Counted from the first letter of the stretch, positions 1 to 12,370 are shown. The stretch: 64,000 nt of DNA from Siderastrea siderea (GCA_964030785.1 OZ034979.1:5699423-5763422); one strand, 5' to 3'. Notes: generated by a model not told the origin, from the letters alone. Translations and numbers: made by a program.

Positions 1-2
1 TA

Positions 3-360
3 GAAATCCTGTTTTGTGTAGAAAGCCACGTTTTTGCGAAGGCGGCGAAGAGTTTGAAAGCAAGTGAAGGTAAATTAACTTGAATTGCAGCCGATACGTT
101 TCTCGGAATATTTTTAGCAATTCCTGGAACTGTGCAGTATTATTAAATTCGATGTTTTATCGAGGATTCTTCTATTTTGTTGTATTTATTTCATTGAATC
201 ATCAATCGATTCAGAAAGAAAACACACCATTTTAACGTTGGAACCTTAAAGAACACTCGACCGTCGGTAAAGTGGGATTTGGAAAACAGCGGAGAAATCC
301 TGTTTCGTGTAGGAAGCCACGTTTTTGCGAAGGCGACGAAGAGTTTGAAAGCAGGTGAAG
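3..360 (+). repeat. Pair of 67-bp direct repeats
   Basis: Bases 3-69 and 294-360 are two near-identical copies, differing at only a few positions, set 291 bases apart. The rest of the stretch up to 1080 shows no coding exon. Because the exon at 1081 begins with an acceptor and is a third exon, this stretch is probably intron 2 of the first collagen gene copy. Function unknown. Confidence 0.7.
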
Positions 361-1080
361 AAAGCGCTTTGCACGATGAAGCGAGGATTGAATGCGATTC
401 GTTTTTTTAGGTAAAACAATTCTTATTTGAGTAAACGCTTTTTAAAGCAAAGCAGGTCTCTTCTGAGTCAAATATTACCTAAAAATAATTGTTGTACTTC
501 GTCCTCCGTTCTTTCATTCATGACGAAGATTTAGGGGAAAAACCTACTCGTCAAGTCTGTTTCACGGATGCGTCACTGACGTCCGTCACGGGCACTTGTC
601 CGACACGCGTTTCACCAACGACCAAGATATTTGTGTTTAATTCATTTTTGGCCGTTAAACCACCGCATGCGCTTTACCTGCAGCACTTCACTTTCCAATG
701 GAAATCACTAGTTTAATAGTTGCGCCGGAAAGCAATAACACAGAAGCAAAACAAAAGGTACTTGCCCCTTGCCATCGAGCGACAGGCGTGCGTCTATCAT
801 CGACTCGAGGGCGACTCGAGGGCTGCAAAAGCTAAATTTTTCGCGGGAACAGAAATAATTCGCATAAATTAACATTGATTCGCCGTGACGTCACTGGACG
901 GCATTAGCGGCTCATTGATTCAGACGTCTCTCTCGGGAGTGAGCGACCAGAGGAGACGGCTGAAATTCAGGCTAGTATTGCTTTAAGAACAACACTGAAG
1001 TCGTTTGAGTCATTTGACGGTAAATCCCATTAATACTCTCTCAACTTGACTACGTTTCCGGTTTGATTTTACTCGTACAG

Positions 1081-1437
1081 GACTGCTCTTTTAACAAGCT
1101 ACAGTCTGATACGGCACTCAAAGTCTCTTTCCAAGGAGTAATGAGAGTCTATGGCTCGGGTGGAAAGTGTAACCGCTGGTACTTCAAGTTCAATGGTAAC
1201 GAATGCAGTGGACCAATGACAATTGAGGCTGTTGTGTACAACAGCTGGCCATCCGGGAGTCCCAATCTGCTTCATCACCGATCATTTGAGGGCTATTGTG
1301 AGAACATCCCACAGGGCTCGGTTAGAGTGGAATTATGGGTTGGCCAGTTTGGTAGCTACACCTTGGGTGATGCGAACACTGGATGGATTGCAGTGTCCCG
1401 GATTATCATCGAAGAAGTAGCTAGGCCTCAGTCCTAA
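1081..1437 (+). CDS. CTHRC1-like collagen protein, copy 1, last exon (intact)
   Basis: This is the final exon of a secreted protein resembling collagen triple helix repeat-containing protein 1; upstream exons lie outside the window. A pyrimidine-rich acceptor ending CAG precedes the first codon (phase 0), and the reading frame starts DCSFNKLQSDTALKV and ends at TAA. The 118-residue C-terminal domain has the family layout: CNRWYFKFNGNECSGPMTIE, then a conserved Trp-Pro-Ser turn, YCENIPQG, VELWVGQF and a C-terminal SRIIIEE. Copies 2 and 3 in this window are damaged in this exon, whereas copy 1 is complete. The family is extracellular and in vertebrates modulates Wnt/planar polarity and collagen deposition; the role here is unknown. 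Identification rests on the shared domain and on the matching signal-peptide and Gly-X-Y exons of the neighbouring copies. Confidence 0.85.
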   Translation, partial: DCSFNKLQSDTALKVSFQGVMRVYGSGGKCNRWYFKFNGNECSGPMTIEAVVYNSWPSGSPNLLHHRSFEGYCENIPQGSVRVELWVGQFGSYTLGDANTGWIAVSRIIIEEVARPQS

Positions 1438-1595
1438 ATCATGACTTTTGGAAACTGTTCTACTTGCACTAGATAAAGTGATCGTTTTGCGAAATGCCTA
1501 GATAGAGCGCGTTTAAGGCAAAACGCTGTAATAGTTTAAAGCATTGTGAAAGGTTAAGAGTAGTTTACATCTATGTAAGAAACAAAATTTCATTA

Positions 1596-1601
1596 AATAA
1601 A
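1596..1601 (+). promoter_or_regulatory. Polyadenylation signal of copy 1
   Basis: A consensus AATAAA lies about 160 bases after the stop codon of the intact C-terminal exon, in AT-rich 3' sequence. This is a plausible poly(A) signal for copy 1. Confidence 0.5.
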
Positions 1602-2184
1602 CTTGCTGTTAGTTCCGTTAAGTATCTTGTCACAACGCATCTATTTCTCGCATTAACTTAAAACTGACTTAATTGAAATTTGATCGTTTTCTAACGTTTT
1701 AATAGACAACTTTATTTACCATATAGAGTTTGACCCACCGAAGACCTATCGACACTTAGAACCTCTAGGGCCCACAATTTTAATTCAAATTACTTTTTCG
1801 GTTTTTTAAAAACCTGGGGTCGTCACTGTCCTCTTACACGCCCCCATCCTTTGAATTTGCTTTTCTAATTTTTTTCTTTTACCACACCAGTGTTTCCTGA
1901 AGCGCATGTTACCTTAGTTTTTGCGATTTGCTGATAAGAAATCTTTATTTTGCAATTTATGTAATTTAAATGACGTTTTAAACCGTAGAAGTAAAAACTC
2001 AAGTTTGATTTTTTTTGACCATTGAGCATGAGCGCTAGCGTAATAGTCACAGAATTTGAGCGTAATGTGAAAAAAGATCTCCCGTTAATTTTGTACAAGT
2101 TGCAGTCAACTGTGTCGCTTTCCGAACACCTCACTGTTCAGAGTATGGATATTTTAGTTATTACAAATAGCTTACGTGGCAGGT
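1602..2184. other. Duplicated 3' flank of copy 1, non-coding
   Basis: No gene is seen. From about 1720 the sequence is recognisably similar to 14390-14830 downstream of copy 2 (shared phrases such as GTTTGACCCACCGAAGAC), so it belongs to the segmental duplication unit that carries the collagen gene. Confidence 0.6.
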
Positions 2185-2191
2185 ACTAAAA

Positions 2192-2281
2192 GTGGAGGGA
2201 GTGGGGGAATTATTGCGAACAGGGGAGGGAGTAGGGGAATTATTACGAACAGGGGAGGGAGTAGGGAAATTATTACGAACA
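2192..2281 (+). repeat. 30-bp minisatellite, 3 units
   Basis: Three tandem units of a purine-rich 30-mer of the form GGGAGGGAGTAGGGGAATTA. The same unit is expanded to about 11 copies at 14850-15190 downstream of copy 2. Because the period is a multiple of three, open frames run through it on both strands, but they are artefacts. Confidence 0.85.
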
Positions 2282-2394
2282 GAAAAGGGTTTAATACAGA
2301 AAGCGGGCGTTCGAAACTACTGTGTCCAAGGAAAAGGGTTTGTGCTCAAAATAGCGAGAAGGTCGGGGTGGCAGGGGTTTACTTTATAAAAATA

Positions 2395-2749
2395 AATGTT
2401 ATTTACTGCATAACATGCACTTATGTTATGTTATGTTATCTTCTGCATAACATGCACTTTATGCAAAAAGATATACCTTGGTGAAACCAGGGAGGAGACT
2501 AGGCCACCGTTTCCGCGCCAGATACGCCAGATACACCTACGGGACATTAAAAGAAATGACAAGGACGCATCCAAACCAGTCGCCCGACATTTCAACCTCG
2601 CTAATCATTCTAGCCAACACATGATAATCTGTGGCCTTTCCCTACACCAGGATAACACGGAAAGCCGTAAAAATCTAGAACAAAAATTAATTTTTCAAGT
2701 CGGCACATTAAATTTCTGCGGTATCAACGAACGCTTTTCATTCAACTAA
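2395..2749 (+). pseudogene. Penelope-like retroelement fragment, GIY-YIG endonuclease
   Basis: The 3' end of a Penelope-like element ORF. Recognisable pieces are CTLCKKIYLGET (the second half of a GIY-YIG core), then RDIKRNDKDASKPVARHFNL and SRKNLEQKLIFQ, ending INERFSFN and TAA. The 5' edge is scrambled by a short duplication of TGCATAACATGCACTT with TTATG repeats, and no reverse transcriptase domain is attached. It is a dead 5'-truncated copy inserted downstream of collagen copy 1. A separate reverse transcriptase fragment of this kind lies at 19912-20562. Confidence 0.8.
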
Positions 2750-3157
2750 TTTATTCTTGTTTTTCACGTTGCCATGTTCCTACCAATAGCGTAGCTCCAC
2801 CACTCTCCATATAAACCAAGTGCAACCCACAATTTCTTGATTCGCTTTGACGAAGGGCTAACGCTCGTCAGCTTTCAATCTCTTTACGGTGGCCAATTTA
2901 CCTTATCAACTCAGGTGATAAATCCAAAATTTTGTGTTTCATGTACCACAAATTCTTTAGAAACTAACCCCCTTGTTTTTATGGAAATAACTTTGTCTTG
3001 TATAATGAGGTTGGTTACTGATGTGTGATGACTTGAACATCCTCATTATGAAACCAGTAGTGGAAAATATTTTCAAACTTGTCTACTCCTTTAGCTGTCT
3101 TTAAGCTGGTGCGGCATATCACGTTTGTTTGCGTGAAAGAAAAGACTAGTCTGATTC

Positions 3158-3296
3158 TCAGACGGTCCAAGGTCGCTCGCCCAAACTCCCTAACAATAAT
3201 AATCTTTATTGAGGATGCCTACTTCACTCAAAAGTGCTTTACAGAAGGGTCAGTCCTACCTCTCACTCGCTGGGCGAGCGACCTCGGACGGTCTGA
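3158..3296. mobile_element. Small foldback element
   Basis: Arms 3158-3183 and 3270-3296 are inverted copies (TCAGACGGTCCAAGGTCGCT against its complement with few mismatches), enclosing about 85 bases. The corresponding region after copy 2 (about 15480) lacks it, which supports insertion after the duplication. Confidence 0.6.
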
Positions 3297-3529
3297 AAAT
3301 CAGCAAAATGTTAAGCAGCTTTTCTGAAATTCAGGGTTTAAAAAAACATAAGCGACAAGATTTAAGCATGACATTCGAGGCCTGCGTAATCAGGCACAAG
3401 ATTTGTAACATAACATCGCCTTCAAGCGACAAATTCTCTTCGAGAACTCTAGACACTGAGCAAAAGCAGGAAAACAAAATGGAACCTAAGTAAACATGTA
3501 CAGCTAGTGAAGGCTACAAGAGCACTTAC

Positions 3530-3850
3530 CAGCAAGCGAGTTGTTTTGCTTTCGGGTTCTTTTCCAAAAACTAACAACGATCTTCGTGTAGGTCACTAAC
3601 TGGCTGTACAAGAAGGGAGCCCTAGGGACCATAATGAAAAAAAAAAGTGTTTTTGATAGCTGTGTTTTCAAGTCGGGTGAGTGACAAAACGAGTGTTTCT
3701 TACACTTTGCAGAATCGTTTTCCTATTTCTATTTGTTGTAACGCTCTAAATAAATGGCGTAGAAGACATGAAGACGTAAATCCCAATTGCTGAGAGTAAA
3801 AGCAAGTACGTTTCGTTTTGAAACGGCGTGCTTGGCGCAAGACTTTTAAA
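3530..3850 (-). pseudogene. GPCR-like remnant, duplication unit 1
   Basis: On the minus strand, fragments match the GPCR-like sequence after copy 2: LVTYTKIVVSFWKR (end of a fifth transmembrane helix and start of loop 3) followed by a diverged tail ending at a stop, plus an upstream stretch corresponding to NFWIYVFMSS. The frame is broken by stops and by a poly-A run. Best read as a decayed rhodopsin-class receptor exon carried along with the collagen gene duplication. Receptor class is inferred from the better preserved copy at 15771-16400. Confidence 0.4.
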
Positions 3851-4338
3851 AGGCGGATAAACTGCTGTTCCCCTGGCTTTAACATCTTTGTTGGAGGATG
3901 GTCCTAACATTTAAAGTATTTATATGAAGTCGTTCCTGACGGACAGCTGTACCGACAAGAGAGGATGGTGCCGACCATCGTCTTAAAACGAAAACTGCTC
4001 CCTGTTGAGCATCATGACCTCGGTTTTTTGTTGCCTTGAGCTGCAGCCCGTTGTTTTAAATCCTCTTTTTAAGTACTTAATTCTTAGGTCTTTTAAATCT
4101 GTTCCGTATTCAGTGAGTCGAATATCACCCTATTTATGGGGCTTAACGCCAATAATCTACTTTTCGGCACTATGGTTTTCTCAATCATTCTCTACCCCAG
4201 TTGATAGCTTTCTTTAACTCGTAATCGAGGGCTGTAAAAATTACTAGGGTACTCTAACTTGCTCCGTGGAGAACACTAACCAGGACGTGAAAGGTGGGGA
4301 AAATATTAGTAGAAATTAGTTCATAATCTTCTATGGTG
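3851..4338. other. Non-coding stretch, nothing recognised
   Basis: AT-rich sequence with no splice-supported open frame and no repeat structure that I can identify. Confidence 0.5.
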
Positions 4339-4489
4339 GTAGTATTGATGATGATGATAATGATGACGATAAAGACTACGACGACGACGACGATGATGAT
4401 GATGATGGCGATGAGGATGATAGTGGCACAATGATGATGATGATATTGATGGTGTGGTAATCATAATGATGATGATGACGACGATGACA
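4339..4489 (+). repeat. (GAT/GAC)n microsatellite
   Basis: Imperfect trinucleotide tract dominated by GAT, GAC and AAT triplets. It produces long Ser/His-rich or Asp-rich open frames that are not genes. Confidence 0.9.
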
Positions 4490-6524
4490 CTTCACTGAAA
4501 AAGGAATTGAACTTTCGAACCTTTTTATTGGGACTACACCAACCACCCCCTCCCTTGACCCCCCGTTAAGAAAAACGTGGTCCATGCACGGCAGAATAAT
4601 GGCAGCCTTTGATCTTGACTTTACAAAGGACCGCAAGCTTTATCAGTATAACCTTCTTGAAAATAGAACCACACATTATGTCAAGGCACAATGTTATTTC
4701 TGTTGACAAAATGACCTTGTGTACCTATGATCTTATTTCTTCATTCGATGGTAGTTTCTGTCGCGATAAAATCGACAGCCAATCGTAACATCTGACGAGG
4801 TGTGGGGTGTACAAAGTCCTGGATCCCTTATCTGAAGGGACGCATGCGCAGGAACGAAATAGGAGACGCTTGCTCGCAGGCCGTGGAAGCTGTCACTTAA
4901 ATCCCTCTTGATTTTCCGCAGACATTTAACAGTATCTTGAATTGCACTAACACAGGGATTGCATCGCTTGAATTTTTTAAAATACTAAGTATAATAAGTA
5001 TGAGGAAGTGCCAGCACAACATTGTTCACTAAGGCAGCAGGAAATTTCTCGACTGCTAGTGCTATGGCGAAAGGCGAGTATGTGCCTCCTCCAATTAAGA
5101 ATAAACCACCCGCGCATTGCGGGTATGTGCGGACGTCGGAAACTGATAAATAAATGTTTTGAATCGGTGTTTAGCCGACTGTTACCGCAATGTGCACATG
5201 AGTGTTTTTAAAACGCGATTTGCTTATCATGATTCGACTCAGTGATCGAGCAATGGAAAGTGAAACTCGCTTTTAAAGTAATTTAAGTTAGTTAAATAAC
5301 GTACTACCTAATAAAAGATTAAGTTCGAAATGAGTTACCCATGTAAAAAATTAAGGAAGCAAATTTGAAATGAAATAAATTCTGACCACACTAAACGGAA
5401 AGGAAACCACTGCACTAAGTCAATGCTTTGTGTGACTCTTGGCTGGAGTCACATAAGTACTGAAAGGTGACACTGTCAAAATGATTGCTGTAGGTAATTC
5501 ATTTTTGGTTTTTCGTCGCTAGTTAAAATGTTGAGCTCCCGAACAGCATATTTTTGTTTCTTCATTAATGGTTAGAGTACGTTCTTAATTAACTTTTGTC
5601 GGATTAACTGAACGTAAGCGGAAAACCGAGTTTTTGAAACTTTAATATGGGCCGATACAGTCGCATCAACAGCGAGCGAAACGTCTTACTTGTTACCAGT
5701 CTTTTGGGTGTTTTATTTTTCGCCGGGTGCGATATCAAAAAGGGCGTATACTCATAGAAGGTATCTGATACGCAGTTCTGATTAAGCTATTGATTTCTCT
5801 AATACAGATGATTGTTTACCTAAATTTTGTGTGATGATGTACTCAGTTCCCAGTTATGTCAAGACTATTCTGGGTGGTTTCAGAGGGCGGAGTCTGGATA
5901 ATCGAAGTTCTCTGTATTGTTTTTTCACACAACTTTGCTTCAGTAATTCATCCCTGGGGCCCGATAACACGGTGTAAAACTGACCACGGTTCTGTTGATT
6001 TTTAAATGCAGGACCAAAGTGAAAATGTAGGCAAAAAGAATTTATACGAATCAACATCGTCAAGCTATCAAACTGGACTCGACATTGACGCTAATTCTGG
6101 AATAGCTTAACACAGTTAAAGCAACCATGCCTTTAAAAGCCTACGTTCTTTTTCAGACCTAACCAGAAACTGTTTCATACTTGCTAATGAATCAAAGACA
6201 AAATCAAAGGGGGAGGGGGGATAGTTGAGTAACTCCGCATATCTTGTGGCATCCGTTAATTTGAGAGCTAAATACCCTGGATGACTTCAACTAAATAAGT
6301 TAGTAACTCATATTTGATTCTCGATATTCTAGAATCTTGTGTCCATAGACAACGAATGAATAAATGAATGAATAGGGATAGGTCGTTAAAAAAAATAAAA
6401 ATAAAATAAAAAAAAATAAACGGTTTCTAAACTCACGAATACATTATTATACTTAACTAAGGAACAATTAAAAGGATAAAAAGAAAAGAAGTGATAAGTA
6501 GATACATAAATAAATTGTCAGATC
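4490..6524. other. Non-coding stretch, nothing recognised
   Basis: No exon, family motif or clear repeat boundary was found on either strand. Short open frames here have no flanking splice signals or recognisable composition. Confidence 0.5.
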
Positions 6525-6840
6525 TCAAGTAGCACATATGGCGCAACGAGAACACGGGTCGTCGATTAGGGCGGTGAGGTCTTTGTCTCTTATGCTGTTT
6601 CTCAAATTTTCAATAGTCAGTCTCTTTCTGTCAACAGCGCTCAATCTGGACCAGAGGTAAGGGCCAAGATATCTGATGGAGTGTTTTGCGTAACGAACTG
6701 AAGAGAACCGAGGCAGATCGAAGTCAGCTTTTCTGAGAGAAAAGCCTTTGTTCGAGTTTCTGAAGAGTGCCATTATGTAGTCAGGTGCAAGGCCGTATTG
6801 TCTATAGATAACATCACAAATGTTGTCACAGGTATCTAGT
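6525..6840 (-). pseudogene. Non-LTR retrotransposon (LINE) ORF2 C-terminal fragment
   Basis: The minus strand encodes about 105 residues ending in a TGA stop. They have the typical far C-terminus of CR1/L2-like LINE polyproteins: VIYRQYGLAPDYIMALFRNS, then RFSSVRYAKHSIRYLGPYLW, a hydrophobic NLRNSIRDKDL helix and a final Cys pair (CSRCAIC). Upstream the frame meets a stop, so the reverse transcriptase proper is missing, a standard 5'-truncated copy. The LINE clade cannot be fixed from this piece. Confidence 0.7.
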
Positions 6841-7455
6841 TTTTAATACCAACGGAGCAGTTTTCAATTGAGTGTCGCAACAAAAACAACACTTAAACAA
6901 CACAGTCAACCAATCAGAACTCGAAGTGAACACGTGTCAAGCGTGGAAAAACACTTGCGTCACAGAAGACAAGATTTGTTTTGTTGTTACTTTTGACTGG
7001 TTGAGAAAGTGGCGGGAGCTTTTTCAGCCAATCACAGCGGCCACAGTAAACATGAGCCAAAACAAACGCGAATTTCGTTCCACGCTCAATTAAATACTGC
7101 TCCTTTCTTGTACCTATCAGAATAATCCTTGGTATGGGTCTATGAAGCGCGTTGTCAGATCTCACCTCTTTGTTGACAGTCTTATGTTAAGCCGTTCATG
7201 TCTCTGTTGTATTTTCCCATTCCATTCTTGACACGGCTACCTGGTGTGGAGAAAGACTATTATAATAAAGAAAAGGAATATTAAGAGACTGGATCGGACG
7301 TACTGAATTTTGGTTTAGGTGAAGGAAGAAACTTGTAAGATGTGAAATACGCTAAAACCTGCGCCTTATCTCAAATCTAACCAAAACCGATTTCTTTTGG
7401 GGCAAATTGCTTCAAAGGTACATAAATATGGAGGGTTATCTGCATAAGTAAGTAA
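6841..7455. other. Non-coding stretch, nothing recognised
   Basis: No supported exon or repeat. Two overlapping open frames near 6870-7165 on opposite strands show no family features. Confidence 0.45.
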
Positions 7456-7642
7456 AGATGATGATGGCGATGGTGATGACAACGACGATGATAATGATGA
7501 TGATGACGACGATGACGATGACGGCGATGATGATGATGATAATGATGATGATGATGCTCATGATGACGATGACAATGACGCTGATGTTGATGATACTGAT
7601 GATGACGATGATGACGATGATGATGATGACGACGACGATGAC
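7456..7642 (+). repeat. (GAT/GAC)n microsatellite
   Basis: Long imperfect trinucleotide tract of GATGATGAC type, about 190 bases. Open frames rich in Met/Thr or Ile/Val run through it and are artefacts. Confidence 0.9.
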
Positions 7643-7756
7643 GTGACGAGATCTTTCATCCGTTTCATTCCAATTACCACACCTGTTAGGATGGTACGTG
7701 CCTTTTTTTATAATTTTCCACGCAGAAGAAGCAACTTTATTTAAAGAGGGTGACAT

Positions 7757-10440
7757 TTAAGGTAGCTTTTAATGCGAAGAAAATCCCAGGCTTAAGGGGC
7801 AACGTTGTTTCAACTGAATCTTCGGACATTTCGTATTACTTCGCCCTCTTATCAAATTAAACTAATAAAAAATTCAGTATTTCAGCGCCCACAATTATTT
7901 TATCTTCGTTGGGATCATGAAATTAAAGCAAGTGACTGAGCATTTTGTAATCCATTTTATTAAGTAAATGAAGTCACTTACGACAACAACAGCAACACTA
8001 ACACCACCAACAACAGACTTCCGTCAGAATAAAAGTAACAGGGAGGTACAAATGTAGCGTCAAATTCTGATACCGAGATCTTCTCCCTCCTACAGAACTG
8101 ACACACATAGGTAAAAACGAATCCCAACACACATGAATTACTGATGCCTTTATTCGGCTTATGTTGCAACCTATTTCACTATTATGGCTAGACCCGGCTT
8201 TTTTCAAGAATGATTCACCGACTATGAGGCGTTTTTGATTTTTTTTTTTGGGGGGGTAGTGGTTATATTTTGCATAAAAGTCTTGGATCAGAGCGAGAAC
8301 ACTTAAGAACCTTGGCCCGCGCACTCGTCATGGCATCCAATTTCTCTACAAGGACCGAAAAAGCACCGTTGTTAGCTGAGAACCCATTTGCGTTCAGCCA
8401 ATGAGAAAACTAGAAATTCATAAGCCAAGATTGAGAATTTAAAAAAACGTTGTTAATCTATATTTTTGACTGATCACGATCTATTATGATCCGACGGGAC
8501 GCAAGTATGGTCGTACACGGTTTTTGCAAAAAAAAATATCTATTTAATAAACCAAATCCTTTCTGACCTCCTCGTTACTTTTAACGACTAGAGTGTCCCT
8601 CTTGGTAAGCCAATTAAACCTGAATCTCTGCTATTTTTTGAATAAGGAATTAATCTCCAATGTTTAGTTGTACACTGGAAAACTTACCCTGAGATGGACG
8701 AGTCCTAGGTAAAAGACAGTAGACGTAGATGAACGGGACTGTTTAACTGACGTAGATGCAACGGACGATTTAACCAAACCTGACAGGACACAAAACAGAG
8801 CTCTGTAAAAGATAATATAAATATTTTCGTAATGTTAGTTCGAAGGTGGTTTCAATTTTTAATACATTTTCAAGCTCCCGGTCATATTGTTGAGATGTGG
8901 TTTGTACGAAACTGGCCTTAACCGTGGAAGAGATGGCAGTGTTTGGTAACTAATTTACCAACGACTGTGACTGACTATTGTCGTCGAGTTTGATTTAAAT
9001 ATTTGCTTTCAAATGTAAAACTGGAACGTTGTGAAAGCTGTTTTATTAATAATTGTCTTATTACAATTAAAAGGTAAGTAGTTTTTGTAAACCCAAAGAG
9101 TTGTTACATGTCCTATATAAAGAAAATGGATTATTATAGTATGCAATTCAGTATCGTCCTAGAGACCCCCCCCCCCCCCCCCCCGTCCCCCGCAGTGGGG
9201 ATTTATCAACCTTAACAAAGTCTGCCCAAAACAACTCACTAGAAAATCTCCAAGCCAAAAAAAAGGGCCATATCGCTAATTTGATATCCAAAAAAGCCCT
9301 TTGCACCTCCCCCCCCCCCCCACCATCTTCCGGACCTGAGAGTCAAGAATGATATTGTTGCCTTTCGAGAAAGCGACTAATATAACGGAGGGCAAATTCT
9401 ACTATTAGGCGTCAGAAACTGCTGAACAATTCAACCCCTACGTCTCACGATGTTGTTTGTTTGGATTAACAGTGGTTAAAAACCGTATCAACTGTTAGAC
9501 TGTTAAAAAGGCATTGATACTACAGTAGTCTCTCATGATCTCAAATGTACATGGGAAACCAAAGACTGTTCGAGATAACGGGAGTTTGATATAGCTAATA
9601 GTAAATAACGGGCCAAAACTCGACCATACCACTGTGATAAAAGACGAATTTTCGTTCGTGATACCGGTGGGGGATCGAGATAGCCGGGCTTCGAAATAGA
9701 AGGGTCTACTCTATTAGATGAATGCTACAAATAAGAAATAAAACTACTACTTGAAGCTATATTTACTTACCTGAAGATTTTAGAAGACGGTTGTACTGTT
9801 GACCATGGCCACGTGTTTGCAAATTATCGCTCGGAATAAACGTCTTAGCTTGAAAACTAAGGCAGAAGACCTAAGTTCTTCGTTTCGCTAACATTACCAC
9901 CCCTTTAAAATGTTTTCCAAGTTTCTAAGCCAATAAGAAAGAATTTTAGGCACATTTAACTCTTTGGGCATCCTTCGCTTTCCACTCGAAGTAAAGGTGA
10001 GAAACAAAATTGAATAATTCATCCATGAATAAAATTATCTGCAATTCAAATAAATTTAGATTAAAACACATTTCCATGTGAGAGTTCTCGAAAATTCAAA
10101 TGTAGGTCGGTGCATAGGTTTTAGAAATTTTTGCAAGATTTATTCAAAATTTAAGTTTGTGTAAAAAGCCTTTTCCTTTTTCTGCATCCTACAAAATCCA
10201 GAACTAAAACGGCGGTTCTTTTTTACAGTTCACGTTCCACAAGTCACAAGTACAAGTCAAGTCACAAGTCACACTGTGCTGAGATACAAGCGAGACAGTG
10301 TCCCTAGCCTTAAATCAGACTAATACATACTGGGGGGATCTAAAATACTTACCGGGCCCGGAAAGTTATTGGGAGTTTCGAGAAACAGACCCCAGGTCCC
10401 TTAGTATTTCGCGTTTGCTTTCTCTATTTTTTCCTGGAAC
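7757..10440. other. Non-coding stretch with C-runs and a possible MITE
   Basis: No gene is seen. It contains C-homopolymers at about 9167-9184 and 9308-9321. Around 9524-9712 lies a possible short DNA element: its left end CAGTAGTCTCTC and right end GGGTCTACTCTA are loosely inverted and flank a GGGGATCGAGATAGCCGGGC segment of pogo/Tigger-like style. The boundaries are weak, so it is not called separately. Confidence 0.4.
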
Positions 10441-10454
10441 AGGCTTCGTGACTG

Positions 10455-10555
10455 AAATATGATTTTGCTCGAATGTGAGACTGAGACGAGAATTCAATTG
10501 ATAAATGTATTTCATTCTGGTGAAAACAACAGAATAAATGAGAAGCCCTGGGTTG
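10455..10555 (+). promoter_or_regulatory. Conserved block upstream of copy 2 exon 1
   Basis: About 100 bases beginning near TATGATTTTGCTCGAATGTG are retained upstream of three collagen paralogues: here, at about 16690-16780 (copy 3) and at 62843-62945 (copy 4). It lies about 0.6 kb before the start codon in copies 2 and 4 and farther away in copy 3, where a MITE and a tandem duplication intervene. It may be a distal promoter element or simply conserved duplicated sequence. Confidence 0.35.
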
Positions 10556-11006
10556 TAACTTCCTTTACATCATTTGCGTCTCTCAGCTTTTAGCTGGTAA
10601 AAGTATTCCTTTTATTTCTTTTCTATTTTATCAATTTTAGCATTTTATGTGCTAGCATTTTATAGGTCACACTCATGATGGCAAATCACCAATATTCAGC
10701 TTCTAAATGAAACATCAATCAAATTCATGACACAGGCGCCAAATAAAATGTTAAAACAGCGAAGGTAAAAATTGTATTAATAATACTGAAAGTCTTTGAT
10801 CACCATTGGAAAACAGCACATATCATTTCAGAAGACACATAGTACATACGAATTCTTTACTGATTTACTTGGCATGGAGCCCTATTAGGTCTTTTGAATT
10901 AGCCCCCTTTTCGGAGACTTTTATACCCTTAGTGACAACCATGATGACAAATAGCGAACATTCGACATTCTTCTTCTGAAAGACATATCAATCAAATTCA
11001 GCCGTT

Positions 11007-11013
11007 TATAAAA
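11007..11013 (+). promoter_or_regulatory. TATA box of copy 2
   Basis: TATAAAA lies 55-62 bases before the start codon, within a block that is almost unchanged before copy 3 (18306-18312). In copy 4 the equivalent position reads AATAAAGAC, so the box is weaker there. Confidence 0.6.
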
Positions 11014-11702
11014 AGACTCGTGTTTGAAAAACAAGCACATATCTGACATATCCTCATAGCAGACGCAGATGGTTCGCGCACTCTTTGGCATGTCAAAGTT
11101 ACTTTTCGCTGTCTTGTTGGTCCTCTGTTTGTCAGTGGATGCACTGGCAACAACAACAAAGCCCCCACTTCAACAGAAAACCGACGCTTCGAAAGATTTA
11201 TGCGAGGTCAGTACAAACGCACAACATTATACTCAGCTGGTTGTAACATGGGAGTTTTCGGTGGAGAGGCGGAATTTTTCCGGGAAACTGAAGATATTGC
11301 CCAAGATTTGAACCAGGAGAGTAGAGAAATTTACCACAACTAGATAGACGACATTGAGTTTGCATGTCATCCATAAAAATCGGAAATGAGTTTTCTGGCA
11401 TTTTAAGGTCTCTCTCTGTGGCTTGAGGTACTGTTTCTTATGCAGACCAAATCTATTTTACAAAAGGCATTTTAAAAATTTCTCCGTCTCACAAGGGCAC
11501 CAAACGATTCCCGTCTGTAAATGTTTTTTTCCCCGATAATTTTATTTATACTTTTTGTGGCGTTTTCAAAGAAAATAGCAGACAAGGATTTTCGGATAGC
11601 TACGATTCATTCCATATACAGAACGGGAAGAGATTTCATTTCCCAAAAGCTTTTGCTCCTCATATATTTAGCTAATCACAAACATGCCTTTCAAACGCCC
11701 TA

Positions 11703-11933
11703 CTGAAATGAAAGTAAACATAGCCGAAAAAGATCTTCCTTATTAATTTGATTGAACTTCGTGTCGTTTAGTAGCCCCTAATCTCTTCAGGAATGACCAG
11801 GAAAGTATAACAGCTCGTACGAGAAGCTTCAGAGAGCTGTTTTACATTCCTGAAGAGATCAGGCGGTACCAAACGTTAAGCAAATTAATAAGGAAGGTTT
11901 TCTCGGCTATGTTTACTTTTCAGGAATAAGGCA
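11703..11933. mobile_element. Foldback element in intron 1 of copy 2
   Basis: A large imperfect palindrome: the ends read CTGAAATGAAAGTAAACATA and its near complement, with arms of roughly 100 bases that include AATCTCTTCAGGAATG and CATTCCTGAAGAGAT around a short loop. The same element sits at 19011-19247 in copy 3, so it was present before the two copies separated. Confidence 0.75.
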
Positions 11934-12370
11934 GGCCGTTTCTCACCCTCTCTTTGTTGCCTCTTGTAATTTCACCACCTTGACTAGATAATAGATAACT
12001 GATGGCCTGTCTATATCGATAATCTTGGGATTCTCTTCGCTATTATGGTTGTCCCTCTTTGGGTCAGCAGCCACGCAACACACCCATGATCAAAGGTTAC
12101 CAGGTTATTAGGTTTCAGTTTTCCTCCCTCGTTCCTCTCAGCACACACGTACGCTGTTTTCGCTTTCGTCGTTTTCTTTCCCACCCACCCATCCAAGTTT
12201 AGAGAAATTTAGAGGGTGAGGTGGCAGAGAGGTTTATTTCTTTTCTTGATGAAGCCTGTCCTCATTTCTTCAGATCTAGAAATAAACTTCTCTTATGGCC
12301 AAAAACAAGCTGTGTTGCCGTTGTTGGCGGTAAGAGGAGTGGGTGGCCGGAGGACAATTGACAATAAAGT

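Noticed and set aside
7436..7756. Ile/Val-rich and Met/Thr-rich open frames that resemble membrane proteins
   Set aside because: They are translations of a GAT/GAC trinucleotide microsatellite.
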